This document shows positions 37,741-49,056 of a stretch of DNA of 64,000 nt, one piece after another. The stretch lies in the NCBI GenBank assembly GCA_964019155.1, contig OZ025243.1, positions 7,459,865 to 7,523,864 of the forward strand, written 5' to 3'. Made by a program: the position numbers and the translations under genes. Position 1 is the stretch's first letter; every line of letters begins with the position of its first letter. The DNA comes from Osedax fenrisi. Its lineage: Eukaryota > Annelida > Polychaeta > Sabellida > Siboglinidae. Under the pieces are notes generated by a model that worked only from the letters and a program-made list of their open reading frames with translations, did no database searches and was not told the origin of the DNA.

Positions 37741-38815
37741 AACAGTGCAATATGATGGCAATGATTGATACAGGCCTTTGGAATTTATGAATGTACAGAT
37801 GAGTTAGAAGGCAAAAAGAAAACAATTGAGATTGCAATATTCCTAAGAACTATTAGCCAAAACGGAGTAGATTTATTTAACTAATTTAAAGAAGAAACCT
37901 TTGAAACAACGAAAGATGATAAGAATAAAATCATAATCAATAAATAATATCTAGAATTGATTAAAGAAATGATCGAAAATTAATTCTCACCAATGAAAAT
38001 GCCAAGTAGGCCTATAGGTAGACCTAAGAGGTATATTTTCTTTAAAATAGTTCAAATAGTAAGATAATCTATATTATAATACTAATCGGAACTAAATAAT
38101 CTAAAACCTGTTAATATCATGCTCGATTCATGAAAGATGAAAGATTCCCTCTCTATCTGATCGAATCATCATAGTATCATGGTAAAATATATATTAAGCT
38201 TGATGCAACTTATTTTTTCTAGTAAATACTCTTGGGAGAAATCCCAGAATTGACAACATATTTTATAGCTCGGGAATATTATATCTATAAGATATTAACA
38301 GTTGGCTAAATATTTTCTGTACATAAATGGCATTAATACATCTTTATAATATACTAGTTATAAGTAAAATAATGAATATCGTGATTCAATAAATATGTAG
38401 CATTTATATATACTCGGAGAAACAGGAATTAAATACACAGAAATATTATTATTTTTTGTAAATAAGTAGAATTATTTGCATTTATATTCAAACTGAAGAA
38501 AATATTCAAGAAATATAAGTTTATCCAGAACCAGATAGTGGTTGAAGGCAATAAGAAGTTTCTTAAAATTAATTAATTAATATGCAAGATATAATCATAT
38601 AATAAAAAGTGAGCGAACTAATAAGATAGCTTTTGAAAAAATATATTTGCTTATTTTGAAATAGAGATAATATCAATATCAAGAAGATAATTTCTTGAAA
38701 AAATGTTTACTGAATCTCCTATTATAACTGAATTTGACTAAAATAAAAAGACAATTATTACGAAAGATGCTTCTAATCAAGGAATATAAGAAATTCTTTC
38801 CCAGATTTATATATA
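37741..38815 (+). pseudogene. Ty3/gypsy-type LTR retrotransposon relic
   Basis: Plus-strand frames near 37790-37990 read ECTDELEGKKKTIEIAIFLR and then LRTISQNGVDLFN. This resembles the K..K..AIFL..IG.....LF segment of Ty3/gypsy capsid proteins. Near 38510-38600 segments like VYPEPDS and KKFLKIN match the end of the reverse transcriptase. At 38745-38805 the frame gives KTIITKDASNQGI then EILSQ, the first catalytic segment (DAS..G..LSQ) of RNase H. Stops are frequent, most of the polymerase is missing or unreadable, and no LTRs were found. It is dead. Confidence 0.6.
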
Positions 38816-39235
38816 TATATATATTTGTGTATATATGTTAGTATATATATATATGTGATTACTAGCATTTATAGACTACATAGATAAGTGTTACACAGTA
38901 CCTGTATATTACATTAATATTATCAAATTAACTTTTATAATTGAAAGACCTTAAGACATTTCTTGATATAAATAATACCTATTCAATATAGATTAAGATA
39001 CATGTATGAAATATAGAAACATTATCAAGGAGCGTATACTCCTACATATACTATAGTATACTATAGGTACTCGTGCTCAGGCAAGTAGCCATACATTTAT
39101 ACCAGGGGGGGGCAAGGCCCCACAACATTTTAAAACTAAAATGTAATGAATATAAACTAGTATACTAGTAATAACATCACTGCTAGTAATTTACTAGATT
39201 CCTCTATTACTTATATTGACACAAATGTGAATTAT

Positions 39236-39276
39236 CAAGATCTCTTATAACCTCGAGGTTATAGGAGGTCTTGGAA
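39236..39276. repeat. Hairpin repeat tataacctc...gaggttata, copy 1
   Basis: tataacctcgaggttata is an 18-base perfect palindrome (39247-39264) followed by ggaggtcttgg. The same phrase order with a longer loop occurs at 57899-57953 (ttatcaag..ctc..tataacctcctatacccaggttataggaggtcttg). Confidence 0.6.
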
Positions 39277-39479
39277 TTACTCAGGGTATAAATAAACAAT
39301 AAATAAAAATACATTGTGTGTGTATATTATACACTATATAAATATAAATTGATGCCTATAATATAATAAAATAAATCAGTATGATCAGTTAACAGGTAAC
39401 GTATACAATAATAACATTAGTAGGCAATAAATAATATAAAATAAATAAGTCTAATGAATAAAATCGAGTGAATTAAAAA

Positions 39480-41450
39480 TTTAGTCATGGAAAAGGTAAG
39501 CTTATAACGAAATTTTCTAATATTATATAGAAAATAGTTATCAGTGTGTATCATATTATTAATGTGTGGAGATTAGTCTAGTTGAGAGATTATAGTGAAA
39601 CAGAGGATATTTATAGATTGAGAAGTTGGGAGATATAGTAGAAAAAGATGAGTGATTGATAGAGGAGAATTCTCTACAGTATATCACATGTGTCTTGAGA
39701 ATATGATAGTATTAGTTTTAATCATATTTAAGGAAATGGAGTTATGAGATAACCAATGAGTGAGATCAGTAATACAATTAAAAATAGATATTTAAATATA
39801 TTTAACTAAATCAATTGAATCAGGCCAGAATCATTAGAACTAGAATAGGCTATATATCTGAAGATCATCGGCATAAAGATGATAGTTAATATTGGAATAT
39901 TTGTGGAAAATTGATTTTATAAGAAGAATATAAATAATGAACAAAATAGGGCCAAGAACAGAGCCTCGTGGAACAACCTTTATGTTAAAATAAGGAGGAG
40001 ACAACGAGGAGTTAATATTCACCGAATATGTTCTAGATGAAACAATATACATAAAACAACTGTGGACTTGATAGTGTATTCCAATTTAATTAAGTCCAAT
40101 TGAAAGAATATTGTGATCGAGAGTATCAAAAGCACTAGATAAGTATAGTAGTACGATATAGCATGGTGCTTTATTATCAAGATATATGAGAATATTATTA
40201 ATGATTAAAGTAGGATACGCACTTTGATATTTATCAACAATAGCATTATACTACATTAGCACATACCGTAATTAATAAGTCGAGTGGTCACAACTCGTTC
40301 TGAGATCTTAGTTATGGATGATAACTGGGATATTTGGAAGTATATTGATAATGCAGAAACTTTTTGTCAGAAGAAATTGGCAAACAATGAACAAATAACT
40401 AAATCAGGCTGGTCCAGAAGATGCTTGGTCTGGGTTTTACTTACTAAGGTGAAAGATAATTTATGAGCTTATTTAGAAGATATTCCATAACTACTGAGCA
40501 TATCAGTAAAGTATGACGATTTGGTAGAGAGAAGTTTTTTCTTGTAAAGCAATCGAAAACTTTAAAGGAAATAATATCAGATTCAAATTTAGAGGATGCA
40601 TATTTACGTTTTAGTCTACGAAGTAGTTGCCTTAGTTTAATAAGCTCAGTATTAAACCAGGAAAACTTAGAATAAGTTCGGTTGATAAAAATAATGGAGG
40701 GTACAATAATATCAAGCGAATGAGATAATTCCAAATTAAAATAATCAAAAAGTGTAGACAAATCAGAAGATATACTATTATTAAGTTGATGGAATAGAGA
40801 GTTCACACACATTGGTTTACCAATAAGGAAGATTTTCCGAAACGATCTAGAAGGTCGATTAATGTGTCACCAGCAAGTTCAAATCAAATAATATTATAAA
40901 GTGATCAGATATTAGAGAACTTTAAGTGGGATATAAAATTAATTTAGACTCAGCTAGATATAAAAAAAGTCAATATTATTACTATTAGTGTTATTAGTAA
41001 AGAAAACATATTGCGTCAGATAATAATAAAATATAAGTTTATTCAGAGATAATGATGCATGATTTTCATTATTAATTTGAATATTAAAATTATCAAGAAT
41101 AACCGTGTTAACTAATGTGAAAGATTCTGAAATAGAAGAGAGGTCAGCTAAGAAACTCTATGCTATATAAAGGTGTAAGGTAGATAAGTATAATTATAAT
41201 GGTAAAAAATGAATGAAACTGAATATTAAAGATAATAATTCAATGTGAAGATAAATATGGGTTGGATGACGAAATAATCTTAAGTTCCGATGAGAATAAC
41301 AGAGCCAAGTAACACGACGATGTGATGTAGACCTATTAGTAAGCAATACTTAAAAACAATCAGAAGTCATTTGGGAAGCTAGAGCAGAATCATCAGTAGT
41401 TAACTAAGTCTCAGTAACACCCAGTACAACTTTTGCATTATTTTGTATAT
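39480..41450 (-). pseudogene. Degenerate CR1-like element inside the hAT-like element
   Basis: On the minus strand the order is endonuclease start (VTET-stop-LTTDD near 41400), linker (frame 40812-40444 with FNTELIKLRQLLRRLKRKYA), and SSAFDTLDHNILS (about 40150-40090). The frame 40052-39840 contains PRGSVLGPILFIIYIL and NYHLYADDLQIYSLF. The post-YADD segment LTHWLSHNSISLNMIKTN lies near 39750. It is interrupted by stops and has lost most of the endonuclease and the C-terminus. Confidence 0.75.
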
Positions 41451-41696
41451 ATATATATATATATAATATTATAATATATATTATCGGTGAATATTCTTAT
41501 TTTATTTCACAAATTGCTCTACAACTTGTACATTTAGGACAAACATTTCCGAGATCAGATGAAATTAAATTATTAAAATTTATTTTTAATATTTACCATA
41601 ATTTTAGAAAATATTTTATCAACCAATAAATACTAGCCGATATCAGGGGGGGCCTTGACCCCGCAGGCCCCCCGTGGCTACGGGCCTGATCGTGAT

Positions 41697-41952
41697 ATAG
41701 TAAATAGGCATAGTCCTGTCATGTGGAAAAACACTAGATTATATACCCACCTATTTACCCTATATACCCATCTGACATCGTATGCTAATGTGGGCTTACG
41801 TAAGTTCACATTTGTACTCATAGTCTTTGATATAAACACCCGGATGCATTAATATAAAATAAATCAATACTAATAGGATTTAGAAATATAATTAAAATAT
41901 GCATCTCTCGATCTATGAGGTATTTACATATACTTTAATCCATGCTATTATA

Positions 41953-41999
<47 letters not shown>

Positions 42000-42119
42000 A
42001 TTTAAAATTATAATATTATAGAATAAATAATACATTTTTAATTATCAATTTTATTATAATCATCATTATTTGAATTGTGTGAAATTCCTAAAAGTTCGCG
42101 ATTAATATTAGTATTATGT

Positions 42120-42150
<31 letters not shown>

Positions 42151-42859
42151 ACTAATGCATATATAACTAATATATTATTATAATTTGGTTTAAAATAACT
42201 CTTCTTAATTATCCTATTAATAAATATGATTACAAGATTTAACAAATTTTAAAAATAAGTTTTAACTATAGTGGATAAATACTATATTACTTTTAATATT
42301 TTATATATATATATAATATTAGATTAGGAATAAAATATTGTTAGTATAGAAGTAATGATAGGTTTTAATTAGGGACGGACAAATACCATCAGATATGGAT
42401 AACGAAATGATATAATCAGTTATGGAAATAAAACACAGGTAAGTGTATTACATATAGATAATTAATTAAGTCAGAAATAGTGAAGTAAGTAGGAACCTAT
42501 AACCTATAAGTGAATTTGATAATTATAAAATAAATTATGATTAATATGTTAAATATTAATCGATACAATTATATATCGTGTCTATATAGGCATATTTACA
42601 TATAAAGTTTATACAAAATATATCAAATACCATAGAATACATTATTATATGTTATACTTTTACAGAAATATTAATTAATAAATAATATTTAACTATTGTT
42701 ATATATATATATGTTTTTTGTTTATATATGTTATATATTTATATGGTATTTTTTTCACTATATATAACCAATAATACAATAAACTTTATATCTACATATC
42801 TATATATCTATAATTATATAACTAATATACTGAATATATTAATACTCGCTACATCAGCA
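41697..42859. other. A+T-rich spacer with (TA)n
   Basis: Contains (TA)n at 41958-42000 and 42127-42150. At 42437 a very strong GTAAGTGT donor follows acacag on the plus strand. The upstream sequence has stops in all frames within 40 bases, so at best it is an untranslated exon. Confidence 0.45.
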
Positions 42860-42924
42860 TTAACCTCCAGTTCTTGAAGCATAACTCGTATTCGACTTCT
42901 TAGTGTCTGTTATTGTTATTATAC

Positions 42925-42972
<48 letters not shown>

Positions 42973-43824
42973 CATATATTAATATATATAAACTCAAATA
43001 ATAATAATAATACAAATTATTTAAAAATATATATATATTTATCTACATTTTAACTACATGTATACAATATATATATTAAGATGAATATACTTTCTTATTT
43101 ATATTATCGTTGATATTATTAGTTGTATTTATATAAAAGTAATATTACTTTTATTATACGATTAATATAACTAGTAACCTTCTATATTTGATAAATAGCC
43201 ATATCCAGTTTTCGCTTGTTCAACTATAGTATTATAATTATTATAATAAGTATACTTATTTTAAATTGAATTACTTTATCTTATAATTATACATATATAT
43301 ATATATATTATATTTTTATAATAGATATTATAATATATTCTATATGTGTTAAATAATACCTTTAATAACACTCATTTCACCTTTTTTCACAGATATATAA
43401 ATACAAAGACACACGACGGTTACAAGAACTATGAATCCCACAAGAATAGATTTATCACCTATTAAATATAATATATTATTATTTGTAACTAATTAAATAT
43501 ATTTAATATACATTAGTATAATAATCAATAATCATATAAATAATTTCTAAAATAAATCATATTATTATGATTTATTATATAACTATAAATTGATATATAT
43601 ATACTTTACTTTTTACTTTTTTTGGTTTATGGACTGCAAGTGCGTGAGCAATCGGCCGTCCGTGGGAGGGAAATTATTGAGTGGGAAGGAAGGCAAGGGA
43701 AAAGTAATAAGTATTGAGGTGGCGTTTAAAGGAGGGTGTTGATGAGTTTATTCGTAGGTGTTTGGGTAGGGAGTTTCAGTGTTAAGGGGCAGAGAGGGCA
43801 AAGGAGCGTATAGAGTGTATATAT

Positions 43825-43875
<51 letters not shown>

Positions 43876-44041
43876 TATATATGGGAATTATAATGTACAA
43901 TTTGTATTATTTTTAATATCAATTTTAACATAGCCCCATACCAATATGTTATAACGTTAGTTAATATGAATTATATAATTATTTTTTTAATTAATTTACT
44001 ATCAAGAGAAGATCTAGAAAAACAAATAAATATATAAATGG

Positions 44042-44076
<35 letters not shown>

Positions 44077-44343
44077 ATATTCTAATATATATAATAATTA
44101 CCTATATCTTTTTCAGGCTTAGTGGGTTTAGCTGGTTAATTTAATTTATTATTAATTGTATTAATGTATTAATTATAATTGTATATATTTTAAAATAAGT
44201 AGTAATATATATATATATATATATTATATTAAATTATTTAGAATAGAAGCTAGTATAACACAAATATGTACATGCATTGTATATGTAATTGTATCTTTAA
44301 TATACGTATTACTAACCTAATCTATCTTGTTGATGTAACTCAT
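42860..44343 (-). CDS. Candidate single-pass membrane protein gene, last five exons
   Basis: Five minus-strand exons, all phase 1, join in frame. 44343-44317 gives ELHQQDRL. 44131-44102 gives KPTKPEKDI. 43458-43381 gives DKSILVGFIVLVTVV then CLCIYISVKK. 43223-43179 gives EQAKTGYGYLSNIE. 42906-42860 gives TKKSNTSYASRTGG and a TAA stop at 42860-42862. Junction codons are D, A, G, V and D. Acceptors such as ttatgttttcag and donors gttagt, gtaatt, gtgaaa and gttact support splicing. The product is a hydrophilic stalk, a 20-residue transmembrane helix, a Lys-Lys stop-transfer and a ~30-residue tail with YGYL, a YxxPhi sorting signal. The upstream extracellular exons were not secured; 46272-46225 is a candidate. 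Family unknown. Each micro-exon alone is weak, but the shared phase, the helix and the properly placed stop make the chain credible. Confidence 0.5.
43625..43815. other. Purine-rich, GC-richer block
   Basis: The plus strand is strongly G+A-rich here (gggagggaaattattgagtg, gggaaggaaggcaaggg). One minus-strand frame carries Pro/Leu-rich pieces, and another carries LLCPLCPLTLKLPTQTP, loosely like the CPLC region near the end of some retrotransposon proteins. It lies in the intron before the transmembrane exon. I cannot decide between a retroelement scrap and a functional element. Confidence 0.35.
43817..43882. repeat. (TA)n microsatellite
   Basis: TA dinucleotides with one interruption, adjacent to the purine-rich block. 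Confidence 0.95.
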
Positions 44344-44440
44344 CTGAAAACATAATAAATGTAGTGTTATTATATTATATATTATTAATATATTAATTTA
44401 TTTAAAATAATTAATTAATTATACTTATATTATAACATAT

Positions 44441-44496
44441 ATCTCATACTTAATATAACTATAGTTATATCACATATATGTGTATATATATGTATA

Positions 44497-44558
<62 letters not shown>

Positions 44559-44592
44559 TGTGATATAACTATAGTTATATTAAGTATGAGAT
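44441..44592. repeat. 152-bp inverted repeat around a (TA)n core
   Basis: Outer arms of about 50 bases, from atctcatacttaatataact through atagttatatcacatatatg (44441-44480), are repeated exactly in inverse order at 44551-44592. A (TA)n core lies between. The right arm abuts the hAT-like C-terminal remnant. Confidence 0.95.
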
Positions 44593-45930
44593 GTAGATTT
44601 AATTTCATTGCCAGACTGCTATGTATATTTCAAGGAACATCATCCGTTGAATATTATTTGTCATTATTAAAGTCGATAAAAACTGAAGGAAAACCCATAT
44701 GTTAAACATTTCATTTGAAGGATGTATAGGGGAAAGTAACCTAATACGGACAATTTAACAATAAATGGTCTTAACTTTTTATGACTCATTATTTTTATTC
44801 AAAAATTACAATATATTAATATTATATGATTATAGATATTATTGTGATTTTAAAATTGTATTTAATCTTTTAAAAGATTAATTAATTCCATAGATAACAA
44901 GGATGTCCGTATTCGGTACCCATGTCCGAATACGGACACCCTGTGTTATAATACGGACACTCTATATAAACTATATATTATTTATGAATCAATCAGACAA
45001 ATTACAATTACGTTATTTAAAATTAATTTTATAAAAAATATATTGTTATTTAAGTAGTTAATAATTATTTTTATTATTGTGTAATTAATAATACAATTTA
45101 AGTATCTAAATAATAATTTGTTTAGAATTAGCTTTATTGGTGGTATTGATATTATAACGAACGCGATTTTTATGAAAATCAGAATTGTTCATACGCTGCG
45201 CGCTGATTGGTTATATATAATATATAATATATATTATATATTTATTATTATATTTATTATTATATATAATAAACCCTATAGGGTGTCCGTATTAAGACAT
45301 TTAGAGTGTCCGTATTAGAAACGTATATGACCTCTAGATATATGCTTATAACTTTATGAATATTTGATAACAAATATAGAAATTAAAAATACAATTTTAT
45401 AGAATGCTTTATTTTTTAATAATATAGTGTTATATTTTATATACATAAATTTGTATAATCTTGGAAAGGTTTTAAGTTGACATTTTTTTTCATAAATTTA
45501 AAAACGTAATAAATACTTTTTTAGACTATTTTTATAATTATGAATATTTTATTCATTAAACATTTTTTTATATGATTTATGGTTTCTGAGATACCGAGAG
45601 TTTCCGTATTCGGTCACTGTCTGTATTCGGTTACTTTCCTCTACATTTAAAATAATTTTGTAATACAAATATAATAAATTTCTTATTTAGTTGTACATTT
45701 CTTATTATCTCACCTACTTCCTTATTGATTTAAAAACTATATTGATACCAATATATTTGTTGAACTAAAATTATTATAATGATATACTATATAATATATA
45801 GATAAAAACTGTATTCATCAAATATAGAAAGTCCGAATTTAAGCCGAATATAAAGATTTTAAAAGCCGAATAAGCTAAATTCGGTTTTATTCCTTAAATT
45901 AGGTAAATTCCGAATTTAACTCGAGTTAAA
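44590..45930 (+). pseudogene. hAT-like transposase 3' remnant, interrupted by a MITE
   Basis: 44605-44704 reads FNFIARLLCIFQGTSSVEYY then LSLLKSIKTEGKPIC. A nearly identical segment is at 63640-63740, where it continues as SLVNSIKT and, after a stop, GKTHLSNIALEG. The S-S-x-E-x-x-F/L-S ... IKT ... L-x-N-x-ALEG pattern fits the dimerisation region of hAT transposases. The downstream A+T-rich part at 45660-45790 also matches 63805-63960. The MITE at 44729-45641 sits exactly between the two matching blocks. Palindromic aaattcgg blocks end the copy at 45830-45930. Inactive. Confidence 0.5.
44729..45641. mobile_element. TA-flanked MITE, aatacggaca family, copy 2
   Basis: The ends are TA-ggggaaagtaacctaatacg and gaatacagacagtg... 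in inverse order (ggttactttcctc-TA), flanked by TA on both sides. The body aligns in reverse with 14896-15822. The comparison with 63.7 kb shows the sequence as it was before insertion. The word tccgtattcgg or its complement appears at both ends and at 44903-44961 and 45280-45318. No coding frame. Confidence 0.85.
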
Positions 45931-45954
45931 AAGGGTGATCACCATGTTCATAAG

Positions 45955-46015
45955 TGATTAAAGACATTTCTGGTGCGCGATATGTCCCGGCTTCGATACC
46001 ACATAGTTTATGTGT
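45955..46015 (+). other. tRNA-like sequence, possible SINE head
   Basis: ggtgcgcgatatgtcccggcttcgataccac contains a B-box-like word (ggcttcgatacc). A poor A-box-like word lies about 25 bases before it. No cloverleaf can be folded convincingly, so it is not called a tRNA gene. Confidence 0.2.
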
Positions 46016-46176
46016 TTTCTCTCTTGTGTTTATTAAGAACTTAGTAATCGATAAATGAAAACACAAGAATACAAAATCTTTAAACTATTTGTTTTCACCT
46101 CGCAGTTATTTATAACATATACAAGTTAATTACTTATTGCGGGGTCCATTTATATCCGCTATTTGTATATACGATT

Positions 46177-46211
<35 letters not shown>

Positions 46212-46224
46212 TAATTATAAAAAC

Positions 46225-46272
46225 CATTAGGCACTATGTACGTATCAGTATCCTCATTTCCCATATCACTAT
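46225..46272 (-). CDS. Candidate phase-1 micro-exon
   Basis: Between an acceptor (taataaaattcag) and a GTTTTT donor the minus strand reads SDMGNEDTDTYIVPN, phase 1 at both ends. It is acidic and hydrophilic. It lies upstream of the candidate membrane-protein exons and could belong to the same gene, separated from them by the transposon remnants. The donor is only fair. Confidence 0.25.
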
Positions 46273-46332
46273 CTGAATTTTATTATATTATTAATGTTGA
46301 TTATACACGTACTCTTCAGTATATGTTTAATA

Positions 46333-46369
<37 letters not shown>

Positions 46370-46462
46370 ATATATTTATATTTGTATATAAATATATATA
46401 TAAATTATAGATTATAAATAATAAAGAAAGTTAATTCGATAGTAAATATCTAATAAGAATAT

Positions 46463-46502
<40 letters not shown>

Positions 46503-46803
46503 CATTATTATCAATAATGTTAGGGTTTTACAATATCATGGCATACAATCAATACATTATTATAATAATAATAATAATAATAGTAATTATTATTATTATT
46601 TGTATTTTACCAATTATAAATGTATATATATAAATTTATAAATCAATACAATTGCGTTTTATGATTTGTCCTTGTCAAAATGAAAATACTAATACTAAGA
46701 GAGGTATGCATATTTGAAATATGCAGTCTATTAGAATAGATATTGGTATCACCGTACAACGAACGTAGAACTGGTATACCTAACATACAGTATACTTAAC
46801 ATA

Positions 46804-46995
46804 GGGGAGAGTACTCGAATACCGACACCTTAACAATGAATTACCATAACTTTATTATTTCTCAATTTAATATTTCCTAATTTTATTTATAAGTATTGAG
46901 AAGGTATATACATATGATAGTTATTTTAAAATTGAATTTTGTTTGTTTAACTCTGAGATAACATGGGTGTCGATATTATATGCAATTAGGGAGAA
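46804..46995. mobile_element. MITE fragment related to the aatacggaca family
   Basis: TA-ggggagagtactcgaatacc gacacc is followed by ttaacaatgaattaccataac, which parallels the start of 44729-45641 (ttaacaataaatggtcttaa). The similarity runs through gataacatgggtgtcgatatta and fades near 46995. The other end is missing. Confidence 0.55.
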
Positions 46996-47257
46996 AAATT
47001 ATGAAAATGTATGTTGCTATAGTAAAATTATAGTCTAATACTATAGTAATACAATAGCTGATACTATCTAGAATTACTTGCAATCAGTACAATTATATAA
47101 TGTATGAAACATATCTAACTATAGTGGATAATGTATTATATATATATAATATAATATATATATATCATATATTTATATATATATATATAATAACCTCCAA
47201 CTGTAAATAATGCTGCAGTTGTTTCTAATAAATATTATATTTTAATTAATTAGACTT

Positions 47258-47297
<40 letters not shown>

Positions 47298-47829
47298 TAT
47301 ACTATACTATATTATATCAATATTTAAAGATAATATATTTTAAAAAGTAGTAATAATGAATTCATTATCAGTTGTATTTGAATATAATTAATATTCATAT
47401 AACATTTATATTATTAATTATAAATGTTAATTATTAATTTTACAATATATGAACATACACAAAAAGTGTTCTTTGTATACATCGTATTATAATACGATGA
47501 ACTGTATGCATTTTGAATAATACACAAATATTAAACATATTATGAAATTTACAGACAACAATAAACAAATACTAGGAAAGTATAATTATATTAATTTATA
47601 TATATTATGATAGTATGCATTATTTTGTAATATTAATAATAGTTTAGTATTATATTATTAATAATTTTAGGGTATGTGTATATGTGTTTGTGCGTTGTGT
47701 GAAGTGAGTGCTATCTGTACTACATCTATTATATATATATATATATGTTTTTTAATACAAATAATTTAATAACAAATTAAAATATTATAATAATTCATAA
47801 TAATTCATAATTATGAATACTAAATATTA

Positions 47830-47882
<53 letters not shown>

Positions 47883-48839
47883 AAAGATAATTTATAATAA
47901 CGTTCTTCGAATATGACTTTCTGTGTGGCTAATAAATATGTAATAGAATTATGTATACACATATGTATGTGTATGCGTATGTTTATGTTTATGAGAGTAC
48001 AGTGTTATTATACATCACTTACGATACTCAGGTATTCGCATATATGCTATAACTACATATTGATATACTATAGTTATATGGATTAGCCATATATTACTAT
48101 GCATTATTATGCATGCTATTACAGTATAATATACATAATGTTGATACCAGAAGAGTAATGTTGTTATACTTTTTATATTCCAATAACATATTTTACATAT
48201 CTATACAACAAAAAACTGTAAATTAAATAATTTCAATTATATAATTAATTATAAATTATGATTTACTGTATACCTATATTGTAATCTCTATTCTAATTTG
48301 AATATAACGTCGCGTTATATCCGAGCGTTGTGATGGTGTTTTGTTAAATACGCTGATATTTTGATTATTATCGATTATAATATTTCAATTAGAATTAATA
48401 AATCATAATATACTATTATTAATATGTGAATTAGGCCCACTACCATATACTGAAGTATATATGTATACGATTAAGTTAAATAACATGTAATACGGTGAAT
48501 ACTCACAGAAAACAGTAATAGAAGCATAACAGCATATGTAATAGACAAAAATGGTTACATTGTGCTATTATGCTGCTATTATGCTGCTATTACTATTTGC
48601 TGGGCTATACAAATGAAGTCACGTGACAGTGAACCGATACATTGTAGACACATTAGATTACGGCAGCGTGAACGTGAGGTGTGTGAAAGTAAGATGCATG
48701 GAAGTTTGTGAAATATATTTGAGAAATATAGTTTTTGATAATAAATAATTTAATATCTCCTACTTAATTAATAGTTTAAAACTTAACGTATTAGTATTAC
48801 TATTATAATTATCAATATAGTTAATACATAGATTATGTA

Positions 48840-48882
<43 letters not shown>

Positions 48883-49005
48883 TATAATAACTTGTTTGTT
48901 CAGTTGTAACTTTAGAGTTAGTAGCAGCATCTAGTAATTATTTATTTAATATTTAATTTATATTCATTATATATATAATAGAGTATTATATTATATAAAT
49001 ACAGT

Positions 49006-49056
<51 letters not shown>

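Larger units (their letters stand above)
39078..41688. mobile_element. hAT-like DNA element with 8-bp target duplication
   Basis: The left end reads caggcaagtagccatac...ccagggggggcaaggcccc. The right end reads, in reverse, caggcccgtagccacggggg...ggtcaaggccccccctg. These are inverted terminal repeats rich in G. The flanking octamers are ctcgtgct (39070-39077) and atcgtgat (41689-41696), six of eight identical, as expected for an aged 8-bp duplication of hAT-type elements. The interior has no transposase, only a dead CR1-like element (39480-41450), which probably inserted later. Confidence 0.65.

Noticed and set aside
40284..40466. 60-codon plus-strand frame MVTTRSEIL...
   Set aside because: Lies opposite the RT/linker remnant of the minus-strand element; no independent support.
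41655..41852. 65-codon plus-strand frame starting in a GC-rich stretch
   Set aside because: Begins inside the inverted terminal repeat of the hAT-like element and runs into A+T-rich flank.
42423..42437. Exon ending at a perfect GTAAGTGT donor on the plus strand
   Set aside because: Upstream frames are closed and the segment would be only about 15 bases; noted only as a possible untranslated exon.
45118..45318. 66-codon plus-strand frame
   Set aside because: Lies inside a non-coding MITE and contains TA-derived residues.
45955..46015. tRNA gene
   Set aside because: Only a B-box-like word; no cloverleaf can be drawn.
48617..48690. Plus-strand exon starting at gtcacgtgac
   Set aside because: Two frames on the plus strand and one on the minus strand are open, so coding cannot be distinguished from simple GC enrichment.
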